DNA of 64,000 nt from Dyadobacter subterraneus (GTDB taxonomy: Bacteria > Bacteroidota > Bacteroidia > Cytophagales > Spirosomataceae). Positions 44,585 through 53,981 of this stretch are shown in pieces. Position numbers and translations under genes: made by a program. The notes under the pieces are model-generated. The model did no database searches, was not told where the DNA came from, and saw only the letters and a list, made by a program, of their open reading frames with translations. How positions within the stretch are numbered: the first letter of the stretch is position 1; the number at the start of each line of letters is the position of its first letter. The stretch is taken from contig NZ_JACYGY010000001.1 in the NCBI RefSeq assembly GCF_015221875.1, positions 5,310,501-5,374,500 of the forward strand. Direction: 5' to 3'.

Positions 44585-46264
44585 ATGGCAGAAGTAATCC
44601 GTATGCCCAAGATGAGCGACACCATGGAAGAAGGTGTTATTGCAGAATGGCACAAACAAGTTGGTGATGTAATCAAATCCGGTGAAATTATAGCCGAAGT
44701 CGAGACCGACAAAGCTACTATGGATCTTGAATCGTATTATGATGGTACTCTTCTTTATATAGGCGTTAAAAAAGGCGATGCTGTTCCTATCGACGGCGTA
44801 ATGGCCATCGTAGGTGAAAAAGGTGAAGATTATAAATCCTTGCTGGAAGAAGGTAGTGGAAATGGAGCTGCTGCGGGCAATGGCAAAGCAGAAGCACCAA
44901 AAGAAGAACCTAAACCAGAAAAAGAGGTAGAAACTGCAACACCTACTGCTGAAAAAGCGCCGGCTGCACCTGCTGCAAAATCTGCTGAAAAAATCAATGC
45001 TGCCGTGGTTCGTATGCCAAAAATGAGCGATACGATGGAAGAGGGAACTCTGGTTTCATGGCAGAAAAAAGTTGGAGATAAAGTAAAATCAGGAGACATT
45101 CTGGCGGAAGTCGAAACCGACAAAGCTACTATGGAACTTGAAGCATATGAAGATGGTACTTTGCTTTATGTAGGTATCAAAGAAGGCGAAGCAGTTCCGG
45201 TTGACGGAATTATCGCTGTTATTGGTGAAGAAGGATCAAACGTTGAAGCTTTGCTTGCCCGTGAAAACGGAGAAGCAGAGCCGGAGGCTGCACCTGCTGC
45301 AAAAACAGAAGAAGCTGCTCCTGCAGAAGCTGAAAAAGCGACATCTGTTGCTGATTCAGGAGAACGCGTTAAAGCATCGCCTCTTGCACGTCGCTTGGCT
45401 GACGAAAAAGGAATTAACATTAATCAGGTTGCAGGAAGCGGTGATAATGGCCGTATCGTAAAACGTGATGTAGATGAATTCAAACCAGCTGCCAAAACAG
45501 AAGCTGCACCTGAAAAAGCTGCTGAATCAGCTGCCCCTGCTGCGAAACCAGAAGCACAACCTGCTGCGGCGCCTGCAAACGGAGATTTTGTTGACACTCC
45601 GGTTTCTCAAATGCGTAAAACGATTGCACGTCGTTTGAGCGACAGCTTGTTCACTGCACCGCATTTCTATGTTACCATGGAAATCGTGATGGATAAAGCG
45701 ATGGCATTGCGCCCTCAATTGAATGAAGTTAGCCCAGCTAAAATCTCATTCAATGACTTCGTGATCAAGGCTTGTGCAATTGCGTTGAAACAACATCCTG
45801 CGGTTAACTCTGCATGGTTGGGTGACAAGATCAGAAAATACAACTATGTAAATATCGGAGTTGCCGTTGCGGTTGACGAAGGACTTTTGGTTCCTGTGAT
45901 CCGTGATGCTGACAAGAAAAATCTTTCTACCATTTCAGCAGAAGTAAAAGATTTTGCCGGTAAAGCAAAAGATAAAAAATTGCAGCCAAAGGATTGGGAA
46001 GGAAATACATTCTCGATTTCAAACCTGGGCATGTTTGGTGTAGATGAATTTACAGCCATCATCAACCCACCGGATTCTTGTATTTTGGCTATTGGCGGTA
46101 TCAAGAAAGTTGCTGCTTTCAAGGAAGACGGAACTGTATATCCTACTAACATCATGAAAGTTACACTTTCTGCTGATCACCGTGTTGTTGACGGAGCACT
46201 TGCTGCCCAGTTCCTGAACACTGTGAAGAAGCTATTGGAAGAGCCGATGAGCATGTTGGTTTAA
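44585..46264 (+). CDS. pdhC: Dihydrolipoamide acetyltransferase, E2 of pyruvate dehydrogenase complex
   Basis: Core enzyme of the pyruvate dehydrogenase complex, 559 aa. Two lipoyl domains with lipoylated lysines Lys43 and Lys180, each in ETDKATM; they are near-duplicates at protein and DNA level. Ala/Pro/Glu-rich linkers follow each. The E3-binding peripheral domain is at about 264-300 (KASPLARRLADEKGIN ... GRIVKRDV). The acetyltransferase domain runs from about 335 to the end, with catalytic His532 and Asp536 in DHRVVDGA. E1 and E3 are not in the window. The presence of a two-lipoyl E2 is normal for Bacteroidota. Confidence 0.94.
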   Translation: MAEVIRMPKMSDTMEEGVIAEWHKQVGDVIKSGEIIAEVETDKATMDLESYYDGTLLYIGVKKGDAVPIDGVMAIVGEKGEDYKSLLEEGSGNGAAAGNGKAEAPKEEPKPEKEVETATPTAEKAPAAPAAKSAEKINAAVVRMPKMSDTMEEGTLVSWQKKVGDKVKSGDILAEVETDKATMELEAYEDGTLLYVGIKEGEAVPVDGIIAVIGEEGSNVEALLARENGEAEPEAAPAAKTEEAAPAEAEKATSVADSGERVKASPLARRLADEKGININQVAGSGDNGRIVKRDVDEFKPAAKTEAAPEKAAESAAPAAKPEAQPAAAPANGDFVDTPVSQMRKTIARRLSDSLFTAPHFYVTMEIVMDKAMALRPQLNEVSPAKISFNDFVIKACAIALKQHPAVNSAWLGDKIRKYNYVNIGVAVAVDEGLLVPVIRDADKKNLSTISAEVKDFAGKAKDKKLQPKDWEGNTFSISNLGMFGVDEFTAIINPPDSCILAIGGIKKVAAFKEDGTVYPTNIMKVTLSADHRVVDGALAAQFLNTVKKLLEEPMSMLV

Positions 46265-46293
46265 AGTTGTAATTAACAAACACACACTTATAT

Positions 46294-46791
46294 ATGAAAT
46301 CAGAAGACCGTTTAAATCAGATTGAGCCACTTATTGCTAAAATGCTTATTAAGTTGGATCAGACCGCAGCGAAAGTTGATAGAGTTTCAGAGGATGTTGC
46401 CGAACTCAGAGTTTCGATGAAAAGAAATTCCGAAACATTGGACAAGCATACTGACATTTTATTTAAACAAACTGACGCTATATCATTCCTTTTGGAAAAT
46501 CAGTTATCAACGAATAAGAAGATTGATAATCTGGAAATAAGAATCGATAGAGTTGAAGAGCGATTAGATAGAGTTGACGTTCGATTAGATAGAGTTGAAG
46601 TTCGATTAGATAGTATTGAAGTCCGATTAGAGAAAGTAGAGGACAAACTAGAGAAAGTTGAGGACAGATTAGAGAAAGTTGAGGATAGATTAGATAAGAT
46701 AGAAGTGAAGATTGACAAGATTGATAATCGACTAGACAAAATCGAAATTACAACCGACGCTATCTTAACATTCCTGAAAAACAAAAACTAG
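46294..46791 (+). CDS. Heptad-repeat coiled-coil protein
   Basis: Protein of 165 aa with no signal peptide and no known enzymatic domain. An N-terminal helical part (NQIEPLIAKMLIKLDQ ... DVAELRVSMKRN) is followed by residues 83-152, ten uninterrupted heptads of the form R-L-D-R-V-E-V / R-L-E-K-V-E-D. Leu and Val/Ile occupy the a/d positions with Arg/Lys and Glu/Asp at flanking positions, so a long parallel coiled coil is very likely. A short hydrophobic C-terminus (ILTFLKNKN) ends it. The encoding DNA is a 21-bp tandem repeat (46540-46749). It sits 29 bp after pdhC and before a terminator. Function unknown; it may be a multimeric scaffold. Confidence 0.78.
   Translation: MKSEDRLNQIEPLIAKMLIKLDQTAAKVDRVSEDVAELRVSMKRNSETLDKHTDILFKQTDAISFLLENQLSTNKKIDNLEIRIDRVEERLDRVDVRLDRVEVRLDSIEVRLEKVEDKLEKVEDRLEKVEDRLDKIEVKIDKIDNRLDKIEITTDAILTFLKNKN
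46540..46749 (+). repeat. 21-bp tandem repeat (10 units) within coiled-coil gene
   Basis: Each 21-bp unit encodes one heptad, with a GATTAGATAGAGTTGA or GATTAGAGAAAGTTGA core. Units differ by a few bases, the most alike being the two GAGAAAGTTGAGGACAGATT-type copies, which suggests expansion by slippage or unequal exchange. Confidence 0.85.
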
Positions 46792-46830
46792 TTTTTCGAA
46801 ATGATTTCAATTTAAAAAATACAATAATGT

Positions 46831-46868
46831 CAAAAGTGTCAGGTTTTATAGCCTGGCACTTTTGTTTT
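46831..46868 (+). terminator. Rho-independent terminator after coiled-coil gene
   Basis: CAAAAGTGTCAGG (46831-46843) pairs with CCTGGCACTTTTG (46852-46864), one G-U pair, 8-nt loop, then TTTTAA. Confidence 0.85.
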
Positions 46869-46927
46869 AACAACAGATTAAATTTCTGCGCGTTTGGCAG
46901 ATATCATTTAGCATTCACAATTACACT

Positions 46928-47470
46928 ATGGAAAAAATACATGCAACCACCGTCCTTGGCGTACTTCACAATGGCACCGTATCATTGGGTGCAGACGGAC
47001 AAGCGACGATGGGTAATACAGTAGCAAAAAGCAATGTAAAAAAAATACGCACGCTTATGGGCGGCAAAATTCTTGTTGGTTTTGCAGGATCCACGGCTGA
47101 TGCTTTTACACTTTTGGAACGTTTCGAAGAAAAACTTAACGCGTATGGCGGCAACATGAAACGTGCTGCGATCGAACTTGCAAAAGATTGGAGGACAGAT
47201 CGTTATCTACGAAAACTCGAAGCTATGATGATTACTGCTAATAAAGATGAAATTCTGGTAATCTCAGGGACAGGCGATGTTTTGGAACCTGAAAATGGAA
47301 TTGCAGCAATTGGTTCTGGCGGAAACTTTGCTTTGTCTGCAGCTCAGGCTTTGAAAAAACATGCAACACACTTGACAGCTGAGGAAATGGTTCGTGAAGG
47401 GTTAACGGTTGCGGCTGATCTTTGTATTTATACAAACCACAATCTTGTTATTGAAAAAGTTGTTCAATAA
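46928..47470 (+). CDS. hslV: ATP-dependent protease subunit HslV
   Basis: Proteolytic core of the HslUV (ClpQY) protease, 180 aa. Catalytic Thr becomes N-terminal after removal of the MEKIHA prefix, leaving TTVLGV. Family blocks [39 protein letters not shown] and [16 protein letters not shown] are all present. The ATPase partner HslU is not within the window, so hslV is not in the usual hslVU operon here. Bounded by two terminators, so it is its own transcript. Confidence 0.95.
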   Translation: MEKIHATTVLGVLHNGTVSLGADGQATMGNTVAKSNVKKIRTLMGGKILVGFAGSTADAFTLLERFEEKLNAYGGNMKRAAIELAKDWRTDRYLRKLEAMMITANKDEILVISGTGDVLEPENGIAAIGSGGNFALSAAQALKKHATHLTAEEMVREGLTVAADLCIYTNHNLVIEKVVQ

Positions 47471-47478
47471 AAGCATTT

Positions 47479-47507
47479 GAAAGCGGTTGAATTTCTCAGC
47501 CGCTTTC
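47479..47507. terminator. Terminator between convergent hslV and GNAT genes
   Basis: GAAAGCGGTTGA (47479-47490) pairs with TCAGCCGCTTTC (47496-47507), one G-U pair, 5-nt loop. It serves hslV on the plus strand and the GNAT gene on the minus strand. Confidence 0.75.
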
Positions 47508-47512
47508 TAATC

Positions 47513-47923
47513 TTAGAGTAACTTTTCAATTTTATAATATTCAATTTCTTCTTTGAAAAAGGGCTCGGAAAACTTTTTAAATCCTACCCTTTCATAAAAA
47601 TTCAACGCGTCCGTTCTTGCATCACACCACAATCTTTCGAAATTATTTTCTTTGGCATATTCGATTACTTTCAAAATCATCATCTTACCAAGTCCACGGT
47701 TTTGATAATCCGGTAAGGTTGCAAATTTCCTGAATCGCAGACTTTTTCCTTCTTCAAATAATGAAATAATCGTTACGAGCTCAGAATTTTCATAGAGCCC
47801 AAAGTGAATTCCTTCTTCATCCCCTTCCACTTTTACAAATTCAAACGGTTTGTCAGGCCAAAGCACTTTATGCCGGATTGGCAGAATAGCCTCCACTGAC
47901 ACTTTTTTAATTTCTACACTCAT
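47513..47923 (-). CDS. GNAT N-acetyltransferase
   Basis: Single GNAT domain of 136 aa. The acetyl-CoA loop motif is visible as FATLPDYQNRGLGKMMILKVIEYA, followed by NNFERLWCDARTDALNFYERVGFK, as in ElaA/YitI-type acetyltransferases. The substrate is unknown. It is 9 bp downstream of dacB on the same strand and probably co-transcribed with it. Confidence 0.83.
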   Translation of the reverse strand: MSVEIKKVSVEAILPIRHKVLWPDKPFEFVKVEGDEEGIHFGLYENSELVTIISLFEEGKSLRFRKFATLPDYQNRGLGKMMILKVIEYAKENNFERLWCDARTDALNFYERVGFKKFSEPFFKEEIEYYKIEKLL

Positions 47924-47932
47924 ATCGTTTTT

Positions 47933-49405
47933 TCAAAATCCCGCCAGAAGGGTCATTAATCTTACTAATTCTTCGGAAATAGTGCGGCTGCTTTCCTGCT
48001 GATATTTGTTTGCAATCATCGCAAAACTTAATACGGCACCAGACTTTGTCGTGATATAACCTGCATAGGCCCTTGTGCCTTCAATAGAGCCGCTCTTTGC
48101 CCGAATATTTCCGGCTGCCTTTGTTCCCTTACCTAAATTTCTTACTGTCCCATTAACACCCAAAACCGCTATGCTTTTGTAAAAATCAGGATAGGACGCT
48201 TCTTTCGTTGCCAGACTCAAAATCTCTGTCATGTTATTTGTCGTGACCGAACCTGATGGTGAAAGTCCGCTGCCATCTTTTATAAAAAATCCACGCATAT
48301 CTGCTTTTCTGTTCCACCAATAATTGGTCACGGCTTTCGCCGCGTCGTCATAATCCGATTTCCCTTCCAATCTTTTTCCTGCCATTTTCAAAAATGAATC
48401 TGCATATAAATTGACACTCCAATAATTAGCCTGCTGACATATTTCTTTCAGAGGTGGAGATTTATATTCGTCCAGCATTTTTCTTGGTCCCGGCATTATA
48501 ACCGACTTTGTTAATTTGAACGTCACTGTCTCTGGAATTACCGGAATTGTGTTGGCTAGACTTTGTTTTAAAGCATAAGCTACATAAGCTGCCGGATCAG
48601 GAATTGATCCTTTAACCGAAAAAGTCGGAACACCTTTTGGCACAGTTCCCGTGAGAATGACATTAGTACTTAGCGGATTTCCGTAAACAACTGTTTTATC
48701 ACCAGAACCTCTTTCACCCGTTGTTACAAGATTTTGAAAAATTAAATAAGAAATTGCAGGTTCAATGCCCAGAAATGCAGCCGGATCATCTTCATCAACA
48801 CCAGGTTTAAATTTGATACGGTATTGATTATCGTTGAAGTTTAATCCGGAAACACCGGCACCATAATAATTTCCCAGGTCGCCCCAAATCCAGCTATCTG
48901 CCAAAGTGTTTTTATCAAAATATGAAGCATCTGCCAAAACATCACCTTTGATATATTTTATTCCAGCTTTTTGAATAGCAGCTGTCCATCGCGCGATCAA
49001 TTGTGAGCTGGATAAATAATCTTTAAATCTGTCACTGCCAAGTGACGGATCGCCGGTTCCTCTTATGTAAATATTACCCACCAGAGTATCGTTCATAATA
49101 AAACCATCATATTCCAGGAAGGTTTGGTATCGAAAATCACCTCCCAGTATAGATAGAATTGTTGCTGTACTAACTAGTTTTAATATAGAAGCAGAAGGCA
49201 ATGACTTTTCAGAATTAATAGCAAAAATTGTTTTTTTATCTGCCACCGATTTTACGCTTACTGACAGCGTTCCATTCCTGATCAGCTCGCTATTTTGAAG
49301 TTCAAGTACGGCATCGCTAAAACCGGTTAAAGCCAAACTATCAATTGATTGCGCCTTTCCTGCAAAGAAAATAAGCATGCAGAAAAAGGTATATATTAAT
49401 TTCAT
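47933..49405 (-). CDS. dacB: D-alanyl-D-alanine carboxypeptidase/endopeptidase (PBP4, DacB)
   Basis: Class C low-molecular-weight penicillin-binding protein of 490 aa that trims or cleaves peptidoglycan cross-links in the periplasm. It has a signal peptide (FFCMLIFFAGKAQ-S). The three active-site motifs are complete: Ser73-x-x-Lys76 (SILK), Ser330-x-Asn332 (SVN), and Lys437-Ser-Gly439 (KSG). The insertion between the first two motifs is long, as in E. coli DacB. It is followed after 9 bp by a GNAT gene. Confidence 0.93.
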   Translation of the reverse strand: MKLIYTFFCMLIFFAGKAQSIDSLALTGFSDAVLELQNSELIRNGTLSVSVKSVADKKTIFAINSEKSLPSASILKLVSTATILSILGGDFRYQTFLEYDGFIMNDTLVGNIYIRGTGDPSLGSDRFKDYLSSSQLIARWTAAIQKAGIKYIKGDVLADASYFDKNTLADSWIWGDLGNYYGAGVSGLNFNDNQYRIKFKPGVDEDDPAAFLGIEPAISYLIFQNLVTTGERGSGDKTVVYGNPLSTNVILTGTVPKGVPTFSVKGSIPDPAAYVAYALKQSLANTIPVIPETVTFKLTKSVIMPGPRKMLDEYKSPPLKEICQQANYWSVNLYADSFLKMAGKRLEGKSDYDDAAKAVTNYWWNRKADMRGFFIKDGSGLSPSGSVTTNNMTEILSLATKEASYPDFYKSIAVLGVNGTVRNLGKGTKAAGNIRAKSGSIEGTRAYAGYITTKSGAVLSFAMIANKYQQESSRTISEELVRLMTLLAGF

Positions 49406-49690
49406 AAATGTTTATTCGGTCAGCGCTAATTCCCAAAAAGTAATATTCTTATGCTAAACTATACAGACTTAGCCAATTCTAAGTCTCTTTTTTGATACTT
49501 TTGTATTTAAATGTTTAAGTTAGTTTGATGATATTCCGCAACAATTGCCGTTATTATACATGCATTATCTTGCTGCACGCTTTTTTACATTAACTTAATC
49601 TTTTGATAACACTTTACGATTCGAAATAATATTGATTTTTCCCACAAAGAGAAGAATCGCAATATAGATATTCACGGTATCACATAAAAC

Positions 49691-51115
49691 ATGAAATTGA
49701 CATTTTGGGGAGCCGCCCAACAAGTTACCGGTAGTATGTTTCTGCTCGAAACAGACGATTACCGGATTTTGATTGACTGTGGCTCAGATTTTGATTTAGA
49801 TGAAAAAGACAGAAAAACACGCTATGATGAACAAAAAAGTGTTTTCCCTTTCGATGCAAGTTTGATCAATACGGTGCTATTAACGCATGCACACATTGAT
49901 CATTCCGGCAACATACCTAACTTATTTAAAGAGGGATTTGAAGGCAGAGTGGTTTGTACGGAGCCCACCTTGGCACTTACTTCCCTGCTTTTAAAAGATG
50001 CTGCACACTTACATCAGAAAAGACTGAATTCTCATAACAGCTCTTCCAATAAAAAAAGAGGACGCAAAAGGAAAGATGTCCCACGCGATTATTTTGTAGA
50101 AAAAAACGTCATTGAGGCACTGGATAATTTCGTCCCTGTTTCTTTCGGACAGCGGTACCGAATTGCCGATCATGTTGCTATAACGTTTTATGCAGCCGGG
50201 CATTTGCTGGGTGCAGCGCATATTGTTGTGGAAGTAACTGAAAACGGAGAGAAGAAAAAGATCTGTTTTTCCGGCGATATTGGCAGAAGCAATTATCCTT
50301 TACTAATTGATCCACAGGAAATTCCACAAGTTGATTATCTGGTTTGTGAATCTACCTACGGAAACCGTCTTCATGAAGACACCACTTCCCCTGCCGAAGC
50401 GCTTGCAGATGTGATCAAACGTACCTGTATTGACATACCTGGAAGATTAATCATTCCATCTTTTAGCGTTGGCCGTACGCAGGCATTACTTTTTACATTG
50501 AATAAAATCTATGCGGACCATGCTTTTCCGAATCTGAAAGTATTTTCGGATAGTCCGCTGGCGCATAGCAGTACAAAAGTTTATCAGCGCTATGTGAAAT
50601 TGTTGAATAAAGAAGCCAGAACTTTCCATGCCGATAATGACATTTTGTTCGATTTTGACAATTTGATTTATCTTGAAAGTTCGGACGCCAGTCGTGCCGT
50701 TTCCAATTATAATGAACCCTGTATAATCATTTCTTCATCAGGAATGGTGCAGGGCGGACGGGTTGAACAACATGTGGAAGCAAACATCGGTAATCCTTAT
50801 GCGACTATCCTGATGATCGGATACGCAAGTGAAGGAACGCTGGGCTGGAGGCTTTTAAATGGCCAGGATAGCATTTCTATTCGTGGAAACAAGCTGCCAG
50901 TCTTGGCTAATATTGAAAAAATTGACGTATTTAGCGGCCACGGAGACCAAAATGACTTGATGAAGTTTGTGAAAATGCAGGATCCTGAAAAATTAAAAAC
51001 GGTTTTTTTGGTGCATGGTGAACATCAAAGCATGACAGATTTCCAGGGTAAAATTAATGAATTAGGCTATAAAACGGTCGAAATACCGTTGCGGGGACAC
51101 TCCTATGAACTTTAA
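49691..51115 (+). CDS. MBL-fold beta-CASP RNA-specificity metallohydrolase
   Basis: Metallo-beta-lactamase of the beta-CASP class, 474 aa, related to CPSF73/YSH1 and bacterial RNase-like exonucleases. Zinc motif HAHIDHSG is at about residues 64-71; the further ligands are in GHLLGAAH, FSGDIGR, and the C-terminal SGHGDQNDLMKF and VHGEHQ. The beta-CASP and RMMBL segments (SSSGMVQGGRVEQHVE) are present. Likely an RNA processing or degradation enzyme, not yet assigned. First gene of a plus-strand block with accA 27 bp later, which may be co-transcribed. Confidence 0.88.
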   Translation: MKLTFWGAAQQVTGSMFLLETDDYRILIDCGSDFDLDEKDRKTRYDEQKSVFPFDASLINTVLLTHAHIDHSGNIPNLFKEGFEGRVVCTEPTLALTSLLLKDAAHLHQKRLNSHNSSSNKKRGRKRKDVPRDYFVEKNVIEALDNFVPVSFGQRYRIADHVAITFYAAGHLLGAAHIVVEVTENGEKKKICFSGDIGRSNYPLLIDPQEIPQVDYLVCESTYGNRLHEDTTSPAEALADVIKRTCIDIPGRLIIPSFSVGRTQALLFTLNKIYADHAFPNLKVFSDSPLAHSSTKVYQRYVKLLNKEARTFHADNDILFDFDNLIYLESSDASRAVSNYNEPCIIISSSGMVQGGRVEQHVEANIGNPYATILMIGYASEGTLGWRLLNGQDSISIRGNKLPVLANIEKIDVFSGHGDQNDLMKFVKMQDPEKLKTVFLVHGEHQSMTDFQGKINELGYKTVEIPLRGHSYEL

Positions 51116-51142
51116 GCCTCAGCCACAAAGAAGAAATATAAC

Positions 51143-52096
51143 ATGAGAACATACCTTGATTTTGAAAAACCAATGGCCGAGCTAGAACGTAAGCTCGAAG
51201 AGATGAAGACATTAGCGCAGCAAAATAACGTTGATGTTTCTTCCGCTATTTCCCTTCTGGAAAATAATATTACTGAACTTCGTAAGGAAATTTTCGGAAA
51301 GCTCACCAGCTGGCAGCGTGTTCAGCTTTCGCGTCATCCGGACCGCCCTTATACGCTTGACTACATCCAGTTGATTTGTGATGAATTCATTGAACTTCAC
51401 GGAGACCGTCAGGTTAGAGATGATCCTGCGATGATTGGTGGATTGGCGAATGTAGGCGGACAAACCTGCATGATCATTGGTCAACAAAAAGGAAGAAATA
51501 CAAAACAGCGTCAGCATCGTAATTTTGGTATGCCAAATCCGGAGGGTTATCGCAAGGCTTTACGTCTAATGAAACTGGCTGAAAAATTCAATGTTCCTAT
51601 CGTTACGCTTGTTGATACGCCTGGTGCATTTCCTGGAATGGAGGCGGAAGAACGTGGACAAGGTGAAGCAATTGCCCGTAACATCAAGGAAATGTTTTTG
51701 TTGAAAGTACCTGTTATCTGTATTATTATTGGTGAAGGTGCTTCGGGAGGAGCAATTGGAATTGCAGTTGGTGACCGTGTGTTGATGCTTGAAAATACCT
51801 GGTATTCTGTAATCTCCCCTGAAAACTGTTCTACGATTTTGTGGAGAAGCTGGGATTTCAAAGAACAGGCAGCAGAAGCAATGAAAATCACTGCCAAGGA
51901 TATGAAAAATAATAATCTGATCGACGGAATCATTGCCGAGCCGCTTGGTGGTGCGCATCTGGATCATGCTTGGATGGCTGCTGAAGTGAAAAAAGTAATT
52001 TTAAGCAATATCAAAGAACTTTCTTCGATAAACCCGCAAAAAAGAATTGATCAGCGAATTGATAAATTCTGTGCCATGGGTGTAGTTGTTGAATAA
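51143..52096 (+). CDS. accA: Acetyl-CoA carboxylase carboxyltransferase subunit alpha
   Basis: Transfers the carboxyl group from carboxybiotin to acetyl-CoA, making malonyl-CoA for fatty-acid synthesis. 317 aa, normal. The N-terminal [19 protein letters not shown] and the core blocks [62 protein letters not shown] and [12 protein letters not shown] are diagnostic. Only the alpha subunit is here; accD is elsewhere. Followed by a HAD gene after 18 bp, a likely operon. Confidence 0.95.
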   Translation: MRTYLDFEKPMAELERKLEEMKTLAQQNNVDVSSAISLLENNITELRKEIFGKLTSWQRVQLSRHPDRPYTLDYIQLICDEFIELHGDRQVRDDPAMIGGLANVGGQTCMIIGQQKGRNTKQRQHRNFGMPNPEGYRKALRLMKLAEKFNVPIVTLVDTPGAFPGMEAEERGQGEAIARNIKEMFLLKVPVICIIIGEGASGGAIGIAVGDRVLMLENTWYSVISPENCSTILWRSWDFKEQAAEAMKITAKDMKNNNLIDGIIAEPLGGAHLDHAWMAAEVKKVILSNIKELSSINPQKRIDQRIDKFCAMGVVVE

Positions 52097-52114
52097 TCAA
52101 GCTTTTAGGAGTTC

Positions 52115-52750
52115 ATGAAAAACAGCCGTATTAAAAATATCGTTTTTGACCTGGGTGACGTCATTCTTAATATTGACGTACCTCTTGCTTCCAGTAACTT
52201 TGGGAAACTTAGCGGTAAAGAACAGCATGAAGTTTTGACTCTTTTCAAAGAAAAAGAACTTTTCCGTTTGTTCGAAACCGGCTTGGTAGACGAGGATGCA
52301 TTCAGAAATATGGTCAGGGAAGTACTCGAATTCCCTGAATGGTCAGAAGAAATTATTGATACAGCCTGGAATAGCCTTTTGCTTGACATTCCACCAGCAA
52401 GAATTGAACTGATTAAAGAACTTGGCAAAAAGTACCGCCTTTTTCTATTAAGCAATACCAGTTCCATTCATATTAAAGAAGTTAACAAAATTCTTCACGC
52501 CGCATCAGGTGTAGAAAAACTGGATGATTTATTTGAGAAAGTATATCTGTCCTACGAAATGGGCAAGATGAAACCGGATCCGGCAATTTATTTGCAGGTT
52601 TTGGAAGAATCAGGCCTCGTAGCGGAAGAAACACTTTTCCTTGATGATAATCCTGATAATATAACAGCAGCTTCAAAATTGGGCATCGACACCATTCTCG
52701 TACAAAAGCCTGTCACAATACTGGACTATCTTAAAGATTATGTCGCCTAA
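52115..52750 (+). CDS. HAD-family hydrolase (YihX-like phosphatase)
   Basis: HAD subfamily IA hydrolase of 211 aa. Motif I is VFDLGDVILN, with the first catalytic Asp and Gly in place of the second Asp, a known variant in YihX/epoxide-hydrolase-like members. Motif II is LLSNTSS, motif III Lys is in KMKPDPAIY, motif IV is FLDDNPDNI. It probably dephosphorylates a sugar or nucleotide phosphate; the variant can reduce classic phosphatase activity. The 3' end overlaps the next gene by 11 bp, so the two are translationally coupled. Confidence 0.88.
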   Translation: MKNSRIKNIVFDLGDVILNIDVPLASSNFGKLSGKEQHEVLTLFKEKELFRLFETGLVDEDAFRNMVREVLEFPEWSEEIIDTAWNSLLLDIPPARIELIKELGKKYRLFLLSNTSSIHIKEVNKILHAASGVEKLDDLFEKVYLSYEMGKMKPDPAIYLQVLEESGLVAEETLFLDDNPDNITAASKLGIDTILVQKPVTILDYLKDYVA

Positions 52751-53936
52751 TTCCCGCACACACCTGATTCAGGCTTTACTTTTTGTTGCTACGCTTATTA
52801 CGACCACAATGGCTGGTGCCGAGTGGATGTTTGGTAATATTTTTTCTTTTGTCAGCACATTTATTCACTTTCTGGCAGAGAAAATGTCGGGAAATCAGGT
52901 TCCTGAAACTGGAAAGCCAATGGGCTGGTCTCAGTTTTTTATGGGATTTCAATTTTCAATTCCATTTTTAGCGATCCTTACCATTCATGAATTTGGCCAT
53001 TATTTCACAGCCAAAAAACATCAGGTAAAAGTTACACTTCCCTACTACATTCCATTGTGGTTCGGGATTTCACAGAGTATCGGTACCATGGGCGCGTTCA
53101 TAAGAATTACTTCTGTTGTCCGTTCAAGATTGAAATTTTTCGATATTGGTATTGCCGGACCGTTGGCTGGTTTCGTAGCTGCATTGGTTGTGTTGTGGTA
53201 CGGATTTACACATTTGCCACCAGCAGATTATATTTTCACAATACATCCTGAGTATGCACGTTACGGACTAAGTTATCCGCAATTTGTATATGAAAACTCA
53301 GCCGGAAACATTGTTTTAGGTGATAATATCCTTTTCTGGTTCTTTAAGAATTTCGTAGCGGATCCTGCACGTTTGCCTCACGCATACGAAATCATTCATT
53401 ATCCCCTTCTTTTTGCGGGATACCTTGCACTATTTTTTACGTCATTGAATCTTATTCCAATCGGTCAGCTTGATGGCGGACATATTTTGTATGGAATGAT
53501 TGGTAAGAAAAAATTCGATGTTGTTGCTCCTGCGCTTTATATCGTTTTTGTCTTTTACGCCGGACTTGGAATGTTCAGAGCTGAGGAATTTGCCATCAGC
53601 AGCGACTCGGTTTTCTATGAACATTTGCTTTCGCTGGTTATCTACATTTATTTCCTTTATATCTGTCTAAGACGAATCAGTGAAAACGCTTCGAACGCGC
53701 TGATGGTAAGTTTGATGATTGTTGTTGGTCAGTTTGGCTTGTCATTTTTGCGTCCTGAATGGGAAGGTTATTCAGGATTTCTGCCGTTTATTTTTATTCT
53801 TGGAAGATTTTTGGGAATTCGTCATCCTGAGACAGAGGAAAACAAACCTATCGGTACAGCACGAATGATATTAGGTGTAATTGCCCTGATAATCTTCATT
53901 ATATCATTCAGTCCCAAACCGTTTATTGTACTCTGA
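52740..53936 (+). CDS. Site-2 protease-type zinc metalloprotease (M50)
   Basis: Intramembrane metalloprotease-like protein of 398 aa. Zinc site: HEFGH at 83-87 and LDGGH at 244-248, the two M50 motifs. There are about eight hydrophobic segments. S2P-type proteases cut regulatory or lipid-anchored membrane proteins; this one lacks a PDZ domain, so it is of the simple type. The ATG at 52740 lies within the HAD gene, 11 bp overlap. Downstream is an acyltransferase at 46 bp. Confidence 0.88.
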   Translation: MSPNSRTHLIQALLFVATLITTTMAGAEWMFGNIFSFVSTFIHFLAEKMSGNQVPETGKPMGWSQFFMGFQFSIPFLAILTIHEFGHYFTAKKHQVKVTLPYYIPLWFGISQSIGTMGAFIRITSVVRSRLKFFDIGIAGPLAGFVAALVVLWYGFTHLPPADYIFTIHPEYARYGLSYPQFVYENSAGNIVLGDNILFWFFKNFVADPARLPHAYEIIHYPLLFAGYLALFFTSLNLIPIGQLDGGHILYGMIGKKKFDVVAPALYIVFVFYAGLGMFRAEEFAISSDSVFYEHLLSLVIYIYFLYICLRRISENASNALMVSLMIVVGQFGLSFLRPEWEGYSGFLPFIFILGRFLGIRHPETEENKPIGTARMILGVIALIIFIISFSPKPFIVL

Positions 53937-53981
53937 TTTTCGCTGAGCTACCTAAACTGGCTTATCCCAATACTATCCAAC

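Noticed and set aside
46540..46749. CRISPR-like array
   Set aside because: The 21-bp units are contiguous without unique spacers and encode heptads in frame.
46500..46784. 94-codon ORF antisense to the coiled-coil gene
   Set aside because: The 21-bp repeat keeps several frames open; the Ser/Leu-rich product is a shadow of the heptads on the plus strand.
46851..46868. Possible sigma-54 promoter (TGGCAC followed by TTTTG)
   Set aside because: The -12 TTGC element is missing, and the TGGCAC is the right arm of a terminator hairpin.
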